Origin: Nitrospina sp.
GTDB taxonomy: Bacteria > Nitrospinota > Nitrospinia > Nitrospinales > Nitrospinaceae
Direction of reading: 5' to 3'
Assembly (NCBI GenBank): GCA_004357435.1
Contig: SMVS01000014.1
Span: forward strand, 1-18,613
DNA length: 18,613 nucleotides
Part shown: in pieces, positions 6,518 through 14,203 of the stretch
Position numbering within the stretch: the first letter of the stretch is position 1
Layout of the letters: each line of letters starts with the position of its first letter
Position numbers and translations under genes: made by a program
Notes under the pieces: generated by a model
What the model saw: the letters and a program-made list of their open reading frames with translations, nothing else
Told to the model about the DNA's origin: nothing
Databases searched by the model: none

Positions 6518-7714
6518 TTAAATGGTGTCACCCATTTTAAAGATGGGCAGGTACATGGCCACAACAATAAAGCCGACCACCACACCCAGGAAAACCATCA
6601 GCGCGGGTTCCAATAGAGCGGTCAATGCATCCACCGCGGTGTCCACTTCTTCATCGTAAAAATCCGCGATTTTGCTGAGCATGCTATCCAACGCGCCCGC
6701 AGACTCGCCCACGTCGATCATCTGAATGACCATGGAAGGGAAGACGCCTTCCCGGGCCAGGGGAGCCGCAATGGTTTCACCTTCCTTGATGGCCTCGATG
6801 GTATTGAGGATAGCGAATTCGATGATTCGGTTGCCAGAGGTGCGGGCGCAAATATCCATGCCCTCAAGCAGAGGCACACCACTGGACAGCAAAGTGCCCA
6901 GGGTCCGGGTGAATTTGGCAACTGATACTTTACGGATTAAATCCCCTACAACGGGCATTTTCAACGCCAGGCGATCGATCTCGATACTGCCCCGGTTGGT
7001 GGCGTAAACCTTTTTAAAAATAAAAAAGAAGGCTACCGGACCCCCAATAATGAGATACCAGAATTCTGTGAAAAAATTACTGACATGCATAACGATCGCG
7101 GTAGGTGCGGGCAAATCCTGACCACTACCCTCAAACATGGTGGCGAACATAGGAATGACAAACACCATGAGGAAGGCCACCACCGAAAAAGCGATGAAGA
7201 CGATGGCCGAGGGATACACCATCGCCCCTTTTACTTTTTTCTTGAGCGCCTGAGCTTTTTCGATGTAGGCGGCTATCCGTTGCAGAATCGTGTCGAGAAT
7301 ACCGCCGGCCTCTCCGGCCTCCACCAGATTGCAATACAGGTTATTCCATACTTTGGGATGTTTTCGCAGAGAATCGGATAGGTTGTTGCCCGATTCAATG
7401 CTGGTTTTAACCGCCTGGATGGTTTCACTGAATGTTGGGTTGTCGGAGCCTTTACCGAGGATCTCCAAACACTGTACCAAGGGCAGTCCGGCATCCACCA
7501 TGGTGGAGAACTGACGCGTAAAAATAACGATATCCTTTTCAGTTATACTATGTTTTTTAGGCCCAAATATTACTATGTCAGATTTTTTCTTAACTTTATC
7601 GACTTTAATATTTTGCTGTTTGAGCTTGGCAATGGCCCCCCGCTCGTCATCGGCTTCGATTTCTCCAGACGAGACTTTTCCTCGAACATTAGTTTTGTAC
7701 TTGAATGTTGGCAT
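6518..7714 (-). CDS. pilC: Type IV pilus inner-membrane platform protein PilC
   Basis: This 398-residue protein has a short N-terminal domain (MPTFKYKTNVRGKVSSGEIE) and two T2SF (GspF/PilC) domains, roughly residues 65-190 and 268-390. The repeated helical motif appears as FTRQFSTMVDAGLPL in the first and FTRTLGTLLSSGVPLLEGM in the second. Transmembrane helices fall at about 168-190, 216-236 and 371-391, with the typical end LPIFKMGDTI. PilC sits in the inner membrane and couples the motors PilB, PilT and PilU to pilin polymerisation and removal. Length is normal for the family (about 400). It follows the cyclic-nucleotide-binding gene after 18 bp. The neighbouring pilT genes make PilC much more likely than a type II secretion GspF. 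Confidence 0.95.
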   Translation of the reverse strand: MPTFKYKTNVRGKVSSGEIEADDERGAIAKLKQQNIKVDKVKKKSDIVIFGPKKHSITEKDIVIFTRQFSTMVDAGLPLVQCLEILGKGSDNPTFSETIQAVKTSIESGNNLSDSLRKHPKVWNNLYCNLVEAGEAGGILDTILQRIAAYIEKAQALKKKVKGAMVYPSAIVFIAFSVVAFLMVFVIPMFATMFEGSGQDLPAPTAIVMHVSNFFTEFWYLIIGGPVAFFFIFKKVYATNRGSIEIDRLALKMPVVGDLIRKVSVAKFTRTLGTLLSSGVPLLEGMDICARTSGNRIIEFAILNTIEAIKEGETIAAPLAREGVFPSMVIQMIDVGESAGALDSMLSKIADFYDEEVDTAVDALTALLEPALMVFLGVVVGFIVVAMYLPIFKMGDTI

Positions 7715-7732
7715 GGCCTATCCGTTTCTTGT

Positions 7733-8152
7733 TTAGAGTTGCGTTGAAAAAGACGAAATGACATTTTTCGTCTTTTCGAGTTCCAAGCCGATACGGGACA
7801 ATTGTTCGCTGGTGAATCGTAAGCGATCTACCAGGGCACGGACAATGGCCTGCACATCCTCCGGAAGGTCGGCCACAATTTTATCAAAATTTTCCCGTTC
7901 AATCACTCCAATAGTCACATTACCCACTGCCACCACACTGGCACTGCGTAGCGCCTGCGAGATCAAACCCATTTCACCAAAAACTGCACCCGTGTCCAAC
8001 GTGTTGATTAAAACGGTTTTTTTATCTACTTTTTTGGTCACATTGACTTTGCCTTCCATAATAATGTAGGCGTTATTGCTGACCACTCCTTCTGAAACTA
8101 TGGTTTCGCCATCGGCAAACCGCTGTATGTTGGAAGTTTCACTGAATTTCAT
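7733..8152 (-). CDS. Stand-alone cyclic-nucleotide-binding domain protein
   Basis: This 139-residue protein is one cNMP-binding domain (residues about 8-110) and a short charged helical tail, with no helix-turn-helix, kinase or channel part. The phosphate-binding cassette is intact: FGEMGLISQALRSA (58-71) with Glu60 and Arg69. These are the residues that bind the ribose 2'-OH and cyclic phosphate in the family. The nine-residue Glu-Arg spacing is like protein kinase A regulatory domains, one shorter than E. coli CRP. It should therefore be able to bind cAMP, cGMP or a related cyclic nucleotide, but which one cannot be told from sequence. It starts 2 bp after the Zn-ribbon gene and ends 18 bp before pilC, so it is tightly embedded in the T4P unit. 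By inference it is a ligand-dependent adaptor for the pilus machinery. Confidence 0.85.
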   Translation of the reverse strand: MKFSETSNIQRFADGETIVSEGVVSNNAYIIMEGKVNVTKKVDKKTVLINTLDTGAVFGEMGLISQALRSASVVAVGNVTIGVIERENFDKIVADLPEDVQAIVRALVDRLRFTSEQLSRIGLELEKTKNVISSFSTQL

Positions 8153-8154
8153 GA

Positions 8155-8853
8155 CTAAAATTTCCCCACAGATTGCATGGTATCTTTATAAATCTTGTAA
8201 AAGTTGTCATTTTCCTTGATGAATTTTTTGAGAAGCATTTCCGATTGTTCGATATCCTTTGGGTTGATGACCAAGTTGACGCTAAGAGCAAATGCCGACA
8301 TATGATCGCCCGTGGTTAATTTTTCTCCCAGCAGAGCAATAAAAATTTTGCGGCGGCTGGACATCGGCATATTCAATATATGTTGATAAAGCGGATTTTC
8401 ATCCAGTTCGTAATCCCCAAAGTCCTGATTAAAAATCAACACATCGTATTCATTAAATTTTAATTTGTGAATGGTATGTTCCGGAGATTTTACCGGTTGA
8501 AGCTTGTATTCCATCCCGGTCAAAACACTCGACCACGTATCGTAATTTTTGGGGTCGAGAATAATAGCCACCTGGTCATTTTCGTCATAAATGATATTTT
8601 CTTCGTCGTCGTCATCAAATTCATCGTCGGAGTACATCAAGGAGGTGTCCACCGCGCTGTCACCCAAAATGCTTGAGTCCACGCCTTCATCGGTCGTCAT
8701 CGGTGGGTCTTCTGTCACTGCCGGCTGGAGGTGATCTTCCACCTTGATTTTGCTTTTACACCCCGGACACGTAACATTGAAAGCTCGGTCTTTCGGAACC
8801 TTCTCATCCGGAATGTTGAGACTACGCTGGCATTCTCCGCAAGTCACCTTCAT
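8155..8853 (-). CDS. Zinc-ribbon protein with a receiver-like C-terminal domain
   Basis: This 232-residue protein begins with an MJ0042/zinc-ribbon type finger: CGEC (Cys5, Cys8) and CPGC (Cys29, Cys32). A very acidic linker follows (residues about 50-93, including DDEFDDDDEEN). The C-terminal part, residues about 94-215, alternates strands and helices like a response-regulator receiver: QVAIILDP, then NEYDVLIFNQDF, KIFIALLG and VINPKD. In receivers the third strand ends in the phospho-accepting Asp; here the aligned position appears to be Asn142, and the second-strand acidic pair is not obvious, so it is probably a pseudo-receiver. GGAGAA about 7 bases before the ATG at 8853 supports the start. 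It lies between the pilU-like gene (18 bp) and the cNMP-binding gene (2 bp). The fold call for the C-terminal domain is my inference; function unknown. Confidence 0.75.
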   Translation of the reverse strand: MKVTCGECQRSLNIPDEKVPKDRAFNVTCPGCKSKIKVEDHLQPAVTEDPPMTTDEGVDSSILGDSAVDTSLMYSDDEFDDDDEENIIYDENDQVAIILDPKNYDTWSSVLTGMEYKLQPVKSPEHTIHKLKFNEYDVLIFNQDFGDYELDENPLYQHILNMPMSSRRKIFIALLGEKLTTGDHMSAFALSVNLVINPKDIEQSEMLLKKFIKENDNFYKIYKDTMQSVGKF

Positions 8854-8871
8854 GGTTTGTTCTCCAAAGGA

Positions 8872-10077
8872 CTACCGGGTCTTTTTCTTTTTGAACTTAC
8901 TCTGGCTACCCGCTGTTTCTTTTTCATATCCTTGATCCATGCTGAGGTCTTCAATATCCGTGGTCGACTCACCGCGCTCGGCTTTGACGGTATCGAGGGA
9001 CCGGCCCACTACCGCTCGACGCGAAGCATAGGCCATAGCCGTTTCCTCGGTGATCCGTTTTTCGGCAAACAGTTTCAGGATATGCTGGTCGAAGGTCCAC
9101 ATGCCGAACGCATCGCCCTCATGAATGATATCATAAATATTTTTATCTTCGGTTTCACCGTTCAGGATAATGTCTTTCACCCGCATATTGTTGTACATGA
9201 TTTCCAGCAAGGCAATGCGGCCGCCGCCCACTTTCGGCACCAGCCTCTGGCTAATAACCCAACGCATGGTGTCGGCCAAACGAATTCGAATTTGTTGTTC
9301 CTCTTCCTGGGGGAACATGCCCACAATACGGTTGACGGTTTGGCCGGCATCCACGGTGTGCAGGGTGCTCATCACGAGATGGCCGGTTTCAGCCGCGCTC
9401 ATGGCCACTTCCACCGTCTTCTGGTCACGCATTTCACCCACCAGGATCACTTTCGGAGCCTGGCGCAACGCGGCCCGCAAGCCGGTGACGAAGTCGTTAA
9501 AATCAGTCCCCAATTCCCTCTGGTTGAAGGTGGATTTGAGATGAGGGTGCACAAATTCCACGGGGTCCTCAAGCGTGATTATGTGAACGGACTTCTCTTT
9601 ATTGATATTGTGGAGCAGGGCCGCCAGGGTGGTGGTTTTACCACTGCCGGTGGCGCCCGTCACCAACACCAACCCGTTCTTTTCCTGTGCGGTTTTAGCG
9701 AATTGCGGTGGCAGGTCCAAATCCTCAATGGTGGGAATCCGGGTTTGCAAGCGCCGGAGGACAACACTGTAGGAACCCCGCTGGGAAAAAATGTTGACGC
9801 GAAACCGGGCCTTGCCGGGCAAAAAATAAGAACAATCGCAGGAACCTTCGCGCAACAGGATTTCGGTGAGGCGGCGGTCCGAACCAATCAGGTTCAAGGC
9901 AAAAACTTCGGCCTGAAATGGGGTGATTTTTTCAATATTGGGGGTCAATTCCACATCCATCAACTGACCACTGTCCTCAACCTGAAAGGGCTTGCCCGTA
10001 GTAATATTCAAGTCTGAAATATTGCCACGGGACTCCAGCATGTTGGTCAATATAAAATCGATTTCAGCTTTTCTCAT
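8872..10077 (-). CDS. pilU: PilT-family retraction ATPase, PilU-like
   Basis: This 401-residue secretion ATPase has a PAS-like N-terminal domain (1-110) and a RecA-like ATPase core. The core shows Walker A GATGSGKTT (141-149), Asp box LEDPVEF (169-175), Walker B VILVGEMRD (210-218) and His box TGHLVMSTLHT (231-241). Compared with the upstream pilT it lacks the NLIREG segment of true PilT; the equivalent region reads VKDIILNGE. It has a longer C-terminus that includes MWTFDQHI and ends in a Lys/Arg-rich tail (KFKKKKTR). These points, and its place directly after pilT (8 bp), suggest PilU, which assists PilT in forceful pilus retraction. It could instead be named a second PilT. Start ATG at 10077. 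Confidence 0.88.
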   Translation of the reverse strand: MRKAEIDFILTNMLESRGNISDLNITTGKPFQVEDSGQLMDVELTPNIEKITPFQAEVFALNLIGSDRRLTEILLREGSCDCSYFLPGKARFRVNIFSQRGSYSVVLRRLQTRIPTIEDLDLPPQFAKTAQEKNGLVLVTGATGSGKTTTLAALLHNINKEKSVHIITLEDPVEFVHPHLKSTFNQRELGTDFNDFVTGLRAALRQAPKVILVGEMRDQKTVEVAMSAAETGHLVMSTLHTVDAGQTVNRIVGMFPQEEEQQIRIRLADTMRWVISQRLVPKVGGGRIALLEIMYNNMRVKDIILNGETEDKNIYDIIHEGDAFGMWTFDQHILKLFAEKRITEETAMAYASRRAVVGRSLDTVKAERGESTTDIEDLSMDQGYEKETAGSQSKFKKKKTR

Positions 10078-10085
10078 AAATTCCC

Positions 10086-11159
10086 TTAAACAAAATCCGG
10101 AGGGTTTTTCAAAAATTGCACGAAGCGTTCTTTAATGATGGCACTGTCGTAAGCGTCTTCCGCGGTAATTTTTTTAGCTTGCAGGGCCTCCAAAATAGCA
10201 TCATCAAGCGATTGCATGCCGTACTTTTTCCCGGTCTGGATCACCGATGGAATTTGGAATGTTTTGCCTTCACGAATCAAGTTGGACGTTGCCGCGGTCA
10301 CCACTAATATTTCCAGAACCGCCAGCCGGCCTTTTTTGTCCGAACGTTTAAACAGGTTTTGGGCGATGACGCCTTTCAAACTTTCCGAAAGCGTGGTACG
10401 AATTTGCGCCTGTTGATTGGCTGGGAACACGTCTATCACCCGGTCGACGGTTTTGGCGGCGCTTTGGGTGTGCAGGGTGCCAAACACCAGATGGCCCGTC
10501 GATGCCGCTTCCAGAGCCAGTTCGATGGTTTCCAGATCGCGCATTTCCCCCACCAGAATGATATCGGGATCTTCACGCAACGCCCCCCGCAGAGCCGCTT
10601 TGAAACTCTGCGTGTGTTGTCCCACTTCCCGGTGGTTGATGATGCACGATTTGCTTTTGTGAACAAATTCCACCGGATCCTCAATGGTGATGATATGAGA
10701 TTTTCGATTGCGGTTGATATAATCGATCATCGCCGCCAGCGTGGTCGATTTACCGCTACCGGTGGGTCCGGTCACCAGCACCAGGCCTTTTTGCAACATG
10801 GCCAGCTGGTTCAACACGGGCGGCAGGCCCAACTGCTCCACCGACATGATTTCGCTGGGAATCTCCCGGAACACCGCGCCGACCCCATATTTTTGCTGGA
10901 AAAAGTTACAGCGGTAGCGAGCTAAATTGGCTATTTCGTAACCAAAGTCGATATCGCCGGTCTCCTCGAATACCTTGATTTTGTGTTCGGGGCAAATTTC
11001 GTACAGCATGGCCTTTAAATCATCGTTTTCAAATTCCTTGAATTTGACCCGCTCCATATCTCCATCGACCCGCAAAATGGGTTGCGATCCAGCAATCAGG
11101 TGAAGATCCGAAGCGCCCTGCTCATTCATCAACTTAAAAAAAGCGTCAATTCTAGCCAT
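10086..11159 (-). CDS. pilT: Type IV pilus retraction ATPase PilT
   Basis: This 357-residue hexameric ATPase drives pilus depolymerisation and twitching motility. Motifs in order: N-terminal MNEQGASDLHLIAGSQPILR, Walker A GPTGSGKST (131-139), Asp box IEDPVEFV (159-166), Walker B DIILVGEMRD (199-208), and His box STGHLVFGTLHTQSA (220-234). The PilT-specific TSNLIREGKT (291-300) corresponds to the AIRNLIRE motif needed for retraction. Length is slightly above Pseudomonas PilT (about 344). It starts 3 bp after rodZ and is followed by the pilU-like gene after 8 bp. No PilB extension ATPase is seen in the window, so assembly genes lie elsewhere. Confidence 0.95.
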   Translation of the reverse strand: MARIDAFFKLMNEQGASDLHLIAGSQPILRVDGDMERVKFKEFENDDLKAMLYEICPEHKIKVFEETGDIDFGYEIANLARYRCNFFQQKYGVGAVFREIPSEIMSVEQLGLPPVLNQLAMLQKGLVLVTGPTGSGKSTTLAAMIDYINRNRKSHIITIEDPVEFVHKSKSCIINHREVGQHTQSFKAALRGALREDPDIILVGEMRDLETIELALEAASTGHLVFGTLHTQSAAKTVDRVIDVFPANQQAQIRTTLSESLKGVIAQNLFKRSDKKGRLAVLEILVVTAATSNLIREGKTFQIPSVIQTGKKYGMQSLDDAILEALQAKKITAEDAYDSAIIKERFVQFLKNPPDFV

Positions 11160-11162
11160 AAT

Positions 11163-12122
11163 TTATTCAATCATTTCAGTATTAACAATTAAATTTCGAA
11201 CCACGTTATCCGGGCTCTCCGGGAGAACCAAAATTTGATCATTCAACGTTAACTGCGTGGAACGTTGATTGCCGACCGTGATCCGTATCTCTCCTCGAGC
11301 CAGAATAGTTTTCCTGGCGCCCGCCGGCATTATGAAATCCATTTCGCGGCTATTATCAATTTGCAAATTGAACCATGAATTATCGCTCACTCGAATCACC
11401 AACCGAAGATGACCAAGGGTTTCTGCAGAAGCGCTCGAATCATCCGAAACATTCTGATTTAATGGGTCTTGGGTGGCTTTAATTATAGCACCATTTTCGC
11501 TTTTGGATACTCCATTGTCTAAAATAGTTGGCTCAGAAGCCTGAACAGGCGTACTTTGCAAATCCATCGCTGGCGTCCGGGTTGGCGCATCTTCCGCCGG
11601 TTCCGCCAGCGACGCAACCGGTTTTTGTTCCGGGCCGGCCATGGCCGGTGCGGACGGATTCCCCATAACAACTTCTGAGGCAGGAACCTCACCCTCCATG
11701 GAGTCTTCCAGTTTGGGCAACGAGGACGATTGCGGTGCGATCAAGTACCAGCCCCCAACCGCCAGGACTGCTACCAGCGCCACCCCCCCCAACAAATTAA
11801 TTCGGGCGGAACGGCCTTGGGAATCCTGCCGGTCTGCCAAGTCCCGCTCTATTTGATCCGCGTCCTGCTGAGGCGACCCAATGGATTCATCATAGGCAGA
11901 TATCAAATCATCCGCATTGCATCCAATAGTTTTGGCATAAGACCTGACAAATCCTTTGATGAAAACTGTTCCCGGCAACTGATCGAATTGATTGTTTTCC
12001 AAGGCTTGCAGATACCGAATCTGAATTTTAGTGGATGCCGCAATTTCTTCCAGCGAAATGCCACGCATCTCCCTTTCATGCTTTAAATGAGATCCAAAAT
12101 CCTGCGGCATGGAACTACTCAT
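11163..12122 (-). CDS. rodZ: RodZ-like cytoskeletal/membrane HTH protein
   Basis: This 319-residue protein has an N-terminal Xre-like helix-turn-helix (HTH_25, residues about 8-75, LKHEREMRGISLEEIAASTK). A basic stretch (SQGRSARIN) and one transmembrane helix (about 108-128) follow. Next is a low-complexity Pro/Ala/Ser/Glu-rich periplasmic linker (about 130-235) and a C-terminal beta domain of the DUF4115 type (about 236-312, LVIRVSDNSWFNLQIDN). RodZ links MreB filaments to the wall-elongation machinery in rods. The gene overlaps the pilF stop by 8 bp when the ATG at 12122 is used; an in-frame ATG at 12110 is an alternative. A pilF-rodZ neighbourhood is also known in Pseudomonas, so the linkage is probably old. 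It is also possible that the protein serves pilus placement rather than cell shape. Confidence 0.85.
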   Translation of the reverse strand: MSSSMPQDFGSHLKHEREMRGISLEEIAASTKIQIRYLQALENNQFDQLPGTVFIKGFVRSYAKTIGCNADDLISAYDESIGSPQQDADQIERDLADRQDSQGRSARINLLGGVALVAVLAVGGWYLIAPQSSSLPKLEDSMEGEVPASEVVMGNPSAPAMAGPEQKPVASLAEPAEDAPTRTPAMDLQSTPVQASEPTILDNGVSKSENGAIIKATQDPLNQNVSDDSSASAETLGHLRLVIRVSDNSWFNLQIDNSREMDFIMPAGARKTILARGEIRITVGNQRSTQLTLNDQILVLPESPDNVVRNLIVNTEMIE

Positions 12123-12906
12123 CTGGTATCAATTTTAGGTATTCCTGGGCCCCTTTTGCCTGCCGGCTCAAGGGTTCCAATGTCATGACTTGATTAAAAT
12201 GATCTCGGGCCTGCTGGAACTTCCTGGCCTTAAGTTGCAGTTGTGCCAATTCGTAATGCGCCCGGTACATTTTAGGATCCATTTCCAAAGCTTTGTTCAG
12301 GGATTCCCGCGCCAAATCAAAACGTTCTCCGTCCTTGTAAGCTAAGGCCAAATTGAACCTGATTTCACTATTTTCTTTAATATCCAGAGCTCGCTTCCAG
12401 GTTTTTTCAGCCAGACTCAGTTCGCCTTTGTACCTGTGGCAAACGCCAATCCAGTTAAACACCTGATGCGGATTCTCCACATTGGGTGCATCCAGGGCTC
12501 TTTTTAGATAAAACAAAGCATTGTTCCATTGCCCTTTTTGCATATAAAGACGGCCCAGAGACCGGTAGGTACTGAAAAATTTTGGATCGGCGCGGATAGC
12601 ATTTAAGTAAGCCTGCTCGGCTTCATCCAAGGCGGCTTTACTGAAATAAGCATCGCCCAATATCATATGATAAAAAGGTTCCCTGGGATCAAAGGCGACG
12701 GCCTCTTGGAGTTTGGCAATTTCCTCATCTATCAGATTCAAAGACCTGGCTTGCAAAGATTCATTAAACTTCTCTTGGGCATTAGCCTTCTGCCCCACTT
12801 CATCCGGAGTCGAGGCGCAGGCTACCAACCACACAGGCAATAACACCATCATTACAATGCCGAGCCATTGCTTATTTCTTAAGGCGGGTCCCATTTGTGT
12901 TTTCAT
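12115..12906 (-). CDS. pilF: Type IV pilus biogenesis TPR lipoprotein (PilF/PilW-like pilotin)
   Basis: This 263-residue protein has a lipoprotein signal: a basic N-terminus, a hydrophobic core and the lipobox LVAC with Cys30. A chain of tetratricopeptide repeats covers residues about 50-255; canonical examples include FYHMILGDAYFSKAALDEAE and RAHYELAQLQLKARKFQQA. In Pseudomonas PilF and Neisseria PilW, such an outer-membrane-attached TPR protein brings the PilQ secretin to the outer membrane and helps it multimerise. Being the first gene of a unit with rodZ, pilT and pilC supports this reading, although TPR lipoproteins alone are not specific. A strong promoter lies about 45-75 bases before the ATG at 12906. 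Shine-Dalgarno is modest (GGAAA). Confidence 0.82.
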   Translation of the reverse strand: MKTQMGPALRNKQWLGIVMMVLLPVWLVACASTPDEVGQKANAQEKFNESLQARSLNLIDEEIAKLQEAVAFDPREPFYHMILGDAYFSKAALDEAEQAYLNAIRADPKFFSTYRSLGRLYMQKGQWNNALFYLKRALDAPNVENPHQVFNWIGVCHRYKGELSLAEKTWKRALDIKENSEIRFNLALAYKDGERFDLARESLNKALEMDPKMYRAHYELAQLQLKARKFQQARDHFNQVMTLEPLSRQAKGAQEYLKLIPDE

Positions 12907-12951
12907 GAATTTCCAGGAAAAAGGAGAGCTGAAATTTACAAAATTAGGCCA

Positions 12952-12980
12952 ATTATATCAAATGCTTAATAAAATCTCAA
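12952..12980 (-). promoter_or_regulatory. Sigma70-type promoter of the T4P unit
   Basis: On the minus strand TTGAGA (12975-12980) and a perfect TATAAT (12952-12957) are separated by exactly 17 bases. Transcription would start near 12945, leaving a leader of about 40 bases before pilF. It is the only strong promoter-like sequence noticed upstream of the nine-gene unit. Confidence 0.7.
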
Positions 12981-13055
12981 CTGAATTGGAATACATTTGA
13001 GGCGATTGTAAACATGCCAAAGGAAGAGAGGGTTGGCGGGCGCGGGCGGTGAGGG

Positions 13056-13072
13056 TCTCGGAAATTTCGAGA
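13056..13072 (-). terminator. Weak hairpin downstream of hpnH
   Basis: TCTCG and CGAGA pair across a 7-base loop, 28 bases after the hpnH stop. No U-tract follows in the hpnH direction, so termination here is uncertain. The surrounding 12981-13099 is otherwise GC- and purine-rich, with nothing else recognised. Confidence 0.3.
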
Positions 13073-13099
13073 AAAAGCAGGAAAGGAGGGAAGCCGGGT

Positions 13100-14107
13100 C
13101 TATTGAAACACCGCTTTTGCGGAAATAAACATATTTTTCAACCCGTGAGTGGAATCTTCCACCGCGGTGGGCTCGTAGCCACAGTGGGCCGTGCAGTCCG
13201 CGCATTTTTTGTTATTGCGGTGGCCGTAGTTTTCCCATTCCGTGGTTTCCATCAACTCATCGAAGCTTTGGGCGTAACCCTCGTCGAGCAAATAACAGGG
13301 CTTCTGCCAGCCCAGCACAGAATAGCTGGGATTGCCCCAGGGGGTGCAATCGTAATCGCGCTTGCCTTGCAGGAACTCCAGGTAAAGCGGCGAGTGATTG
13401 AAATCCCACCGGCCATTCTTATTTTTATCCAGCAGTTCCTTGAAAAATTCCATGGTCCGCTGGCGCCCGGGGAAATGGTCCTGATCCGGCGCATCGGCGT
13501 ATTGAAAGGCGGAAGCGATTGTCATGCCGTCGACCCCCAGCGGTTGCACGGTATCTAAAAATTTCTCGGCATACTCCACGGTCACACCCTCAAAAAAAGT
13601 GGTGTTGGTGGTGACGCGAAACCCTTTGGCTTTGGCCGCAATGATCGCCTGGATCGCCTTGTCATACACGCCCTCCTCGGCGCACACATGATCATGGTGC
13701 TCCCGCAGGCCGTCTAAGTGGATGGAAAAGGTGAGGAGCGGCGACTTGGGGAATTCATCCAGCTTTTTTTCCAGTAAAATAGCATTGGTGCACAGGTAAA
13801 CATAGCGTCCCTGACCGATCAATCCCTTCACCATATCCACAATGTGAGGATGGATGAGCGGCTCACCGCCGGCGATAGAAACAATCGGGGCGCCACATTC
13901 CTCGGCGGCACTGAGGCTCTGCTCCACGGAGAGGTACTTTTTCAATATATCATTCGTTTTCTGGATTTTGCCGCACCCAACGCATTCCAGGTTGCATCGG
14001 AACAAAGGCTCCAGCATGAGCACCAGAGGATAGCGCTTGCGCCTTTTCAGTTTTTGTTTAAAAAGGTAAAATCCAACTTTCAAAGCCTGCCGAATGGGAA
14101 TGGCCAT
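13100..14107 (-). CDS. hpnH: Adenosyl-hopene transferase HpnH (radical SAM)
   Basis: This 335-residue protein contains the radical SAM cluster motif C-x3-C-x2-C in FRCNLECVGCG (Cys38, Cys42, Cys45), preceded by LMLEPLFRC. SAM-binding segments include SIAGGEPLIHP and FSIHLDGL. The C-terminal domain of the HpnH type (DUF3463) carries further cysteines in KKCADCTAHCGYEPTA. The family adds a 5'-deoxyadenosyl group to diploptene/hopene, the first step toward C35 extended hopanoids. This implies a squalene-hopene cyclase elsewhere in the genome. The length and the LDGLREHHDHVC segment match HpnH better than generic radical SAM proteins. No other hopanoid genes are adjacent. It lies upstream of the T4P promoter on the same strand but with 193 bp between, so it is probably a separate transcript. 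ATG at 14107; no clear Shine-Dalgarno. Confidence 0.9.
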   Translation of the reverse strand: MAIPIRQALKVGFYLFKQKLKRRKRYPLVLMLEPLFRCNLECVGCGKIQKTNDILKKYLSVEQSLSAAEECGAPIVSIAGGEPLIHPHIVDMVKGLIGQGRYVYLCTNAILLEKKLDEFPKSPLLTFSIHLDGLREHHDHVCAEEGVYDKAIQAIIAAKAKGFRVTTNTTFFEGVTVEYAEKFLDTVQPLGVDGMTIASAFQYADAPDQDHFPGRQRTMEFFKELLDKNKNGRWDFNHSPLYLEFLQGKRDYDCTPWGNPSYSVLGWQKPCYLLDEGYAQSFDELMETTEWENYGHRNNKKCADCTAHCGYEPTAVEDSTHGLKNMFISAKAVFQ

Positions 14108-14164
14108 AGTGTTTCAGTCGCAAGGAAAAGCTGTAATATTATCGGGAAATCCGGGTTTGCGTGT

Positions 14165-14197
14165 GGCCCGCAACTTGCTACTATCTCTTTGCGGGCC
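14165..14197. promoter_or_regulatory. Perfect 9-bp inverted repeat upstream of hpnH
   Basis: GGCCCGCAA (14165-14173) and TTGCGGGCC (14189-14197) are exact reverse complements with a 15-base spacer. It lies between hpnH and the divergent small ORF and overlaps the candidate promoters of both. It may be an operator or a leader hairpin. Confidence 0.5.
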
Positions 14198-14203
14198 TAC
14201 TAT
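14175..14203 (+). promoter_or_regulatory. Candidate divergent promoter toward the small membrane protein
   Basis: TTGCTA (14175-14180), 17 bases, TACTAT (14198-14203), each 4 of 6 to consensus. It overlaps the hpnH promoter and the inverted repeat. Confidence 0.25.

Noticed and set aside
8731..10017. 428-codon plus-strand frame opposite the pilU-like gene
   Set aside because: It lies antisense to a gene with complete Walker and His-box motifs, shows no domain, and is rich in His, Gln and Gly as expected from a reverse-complement shadow.
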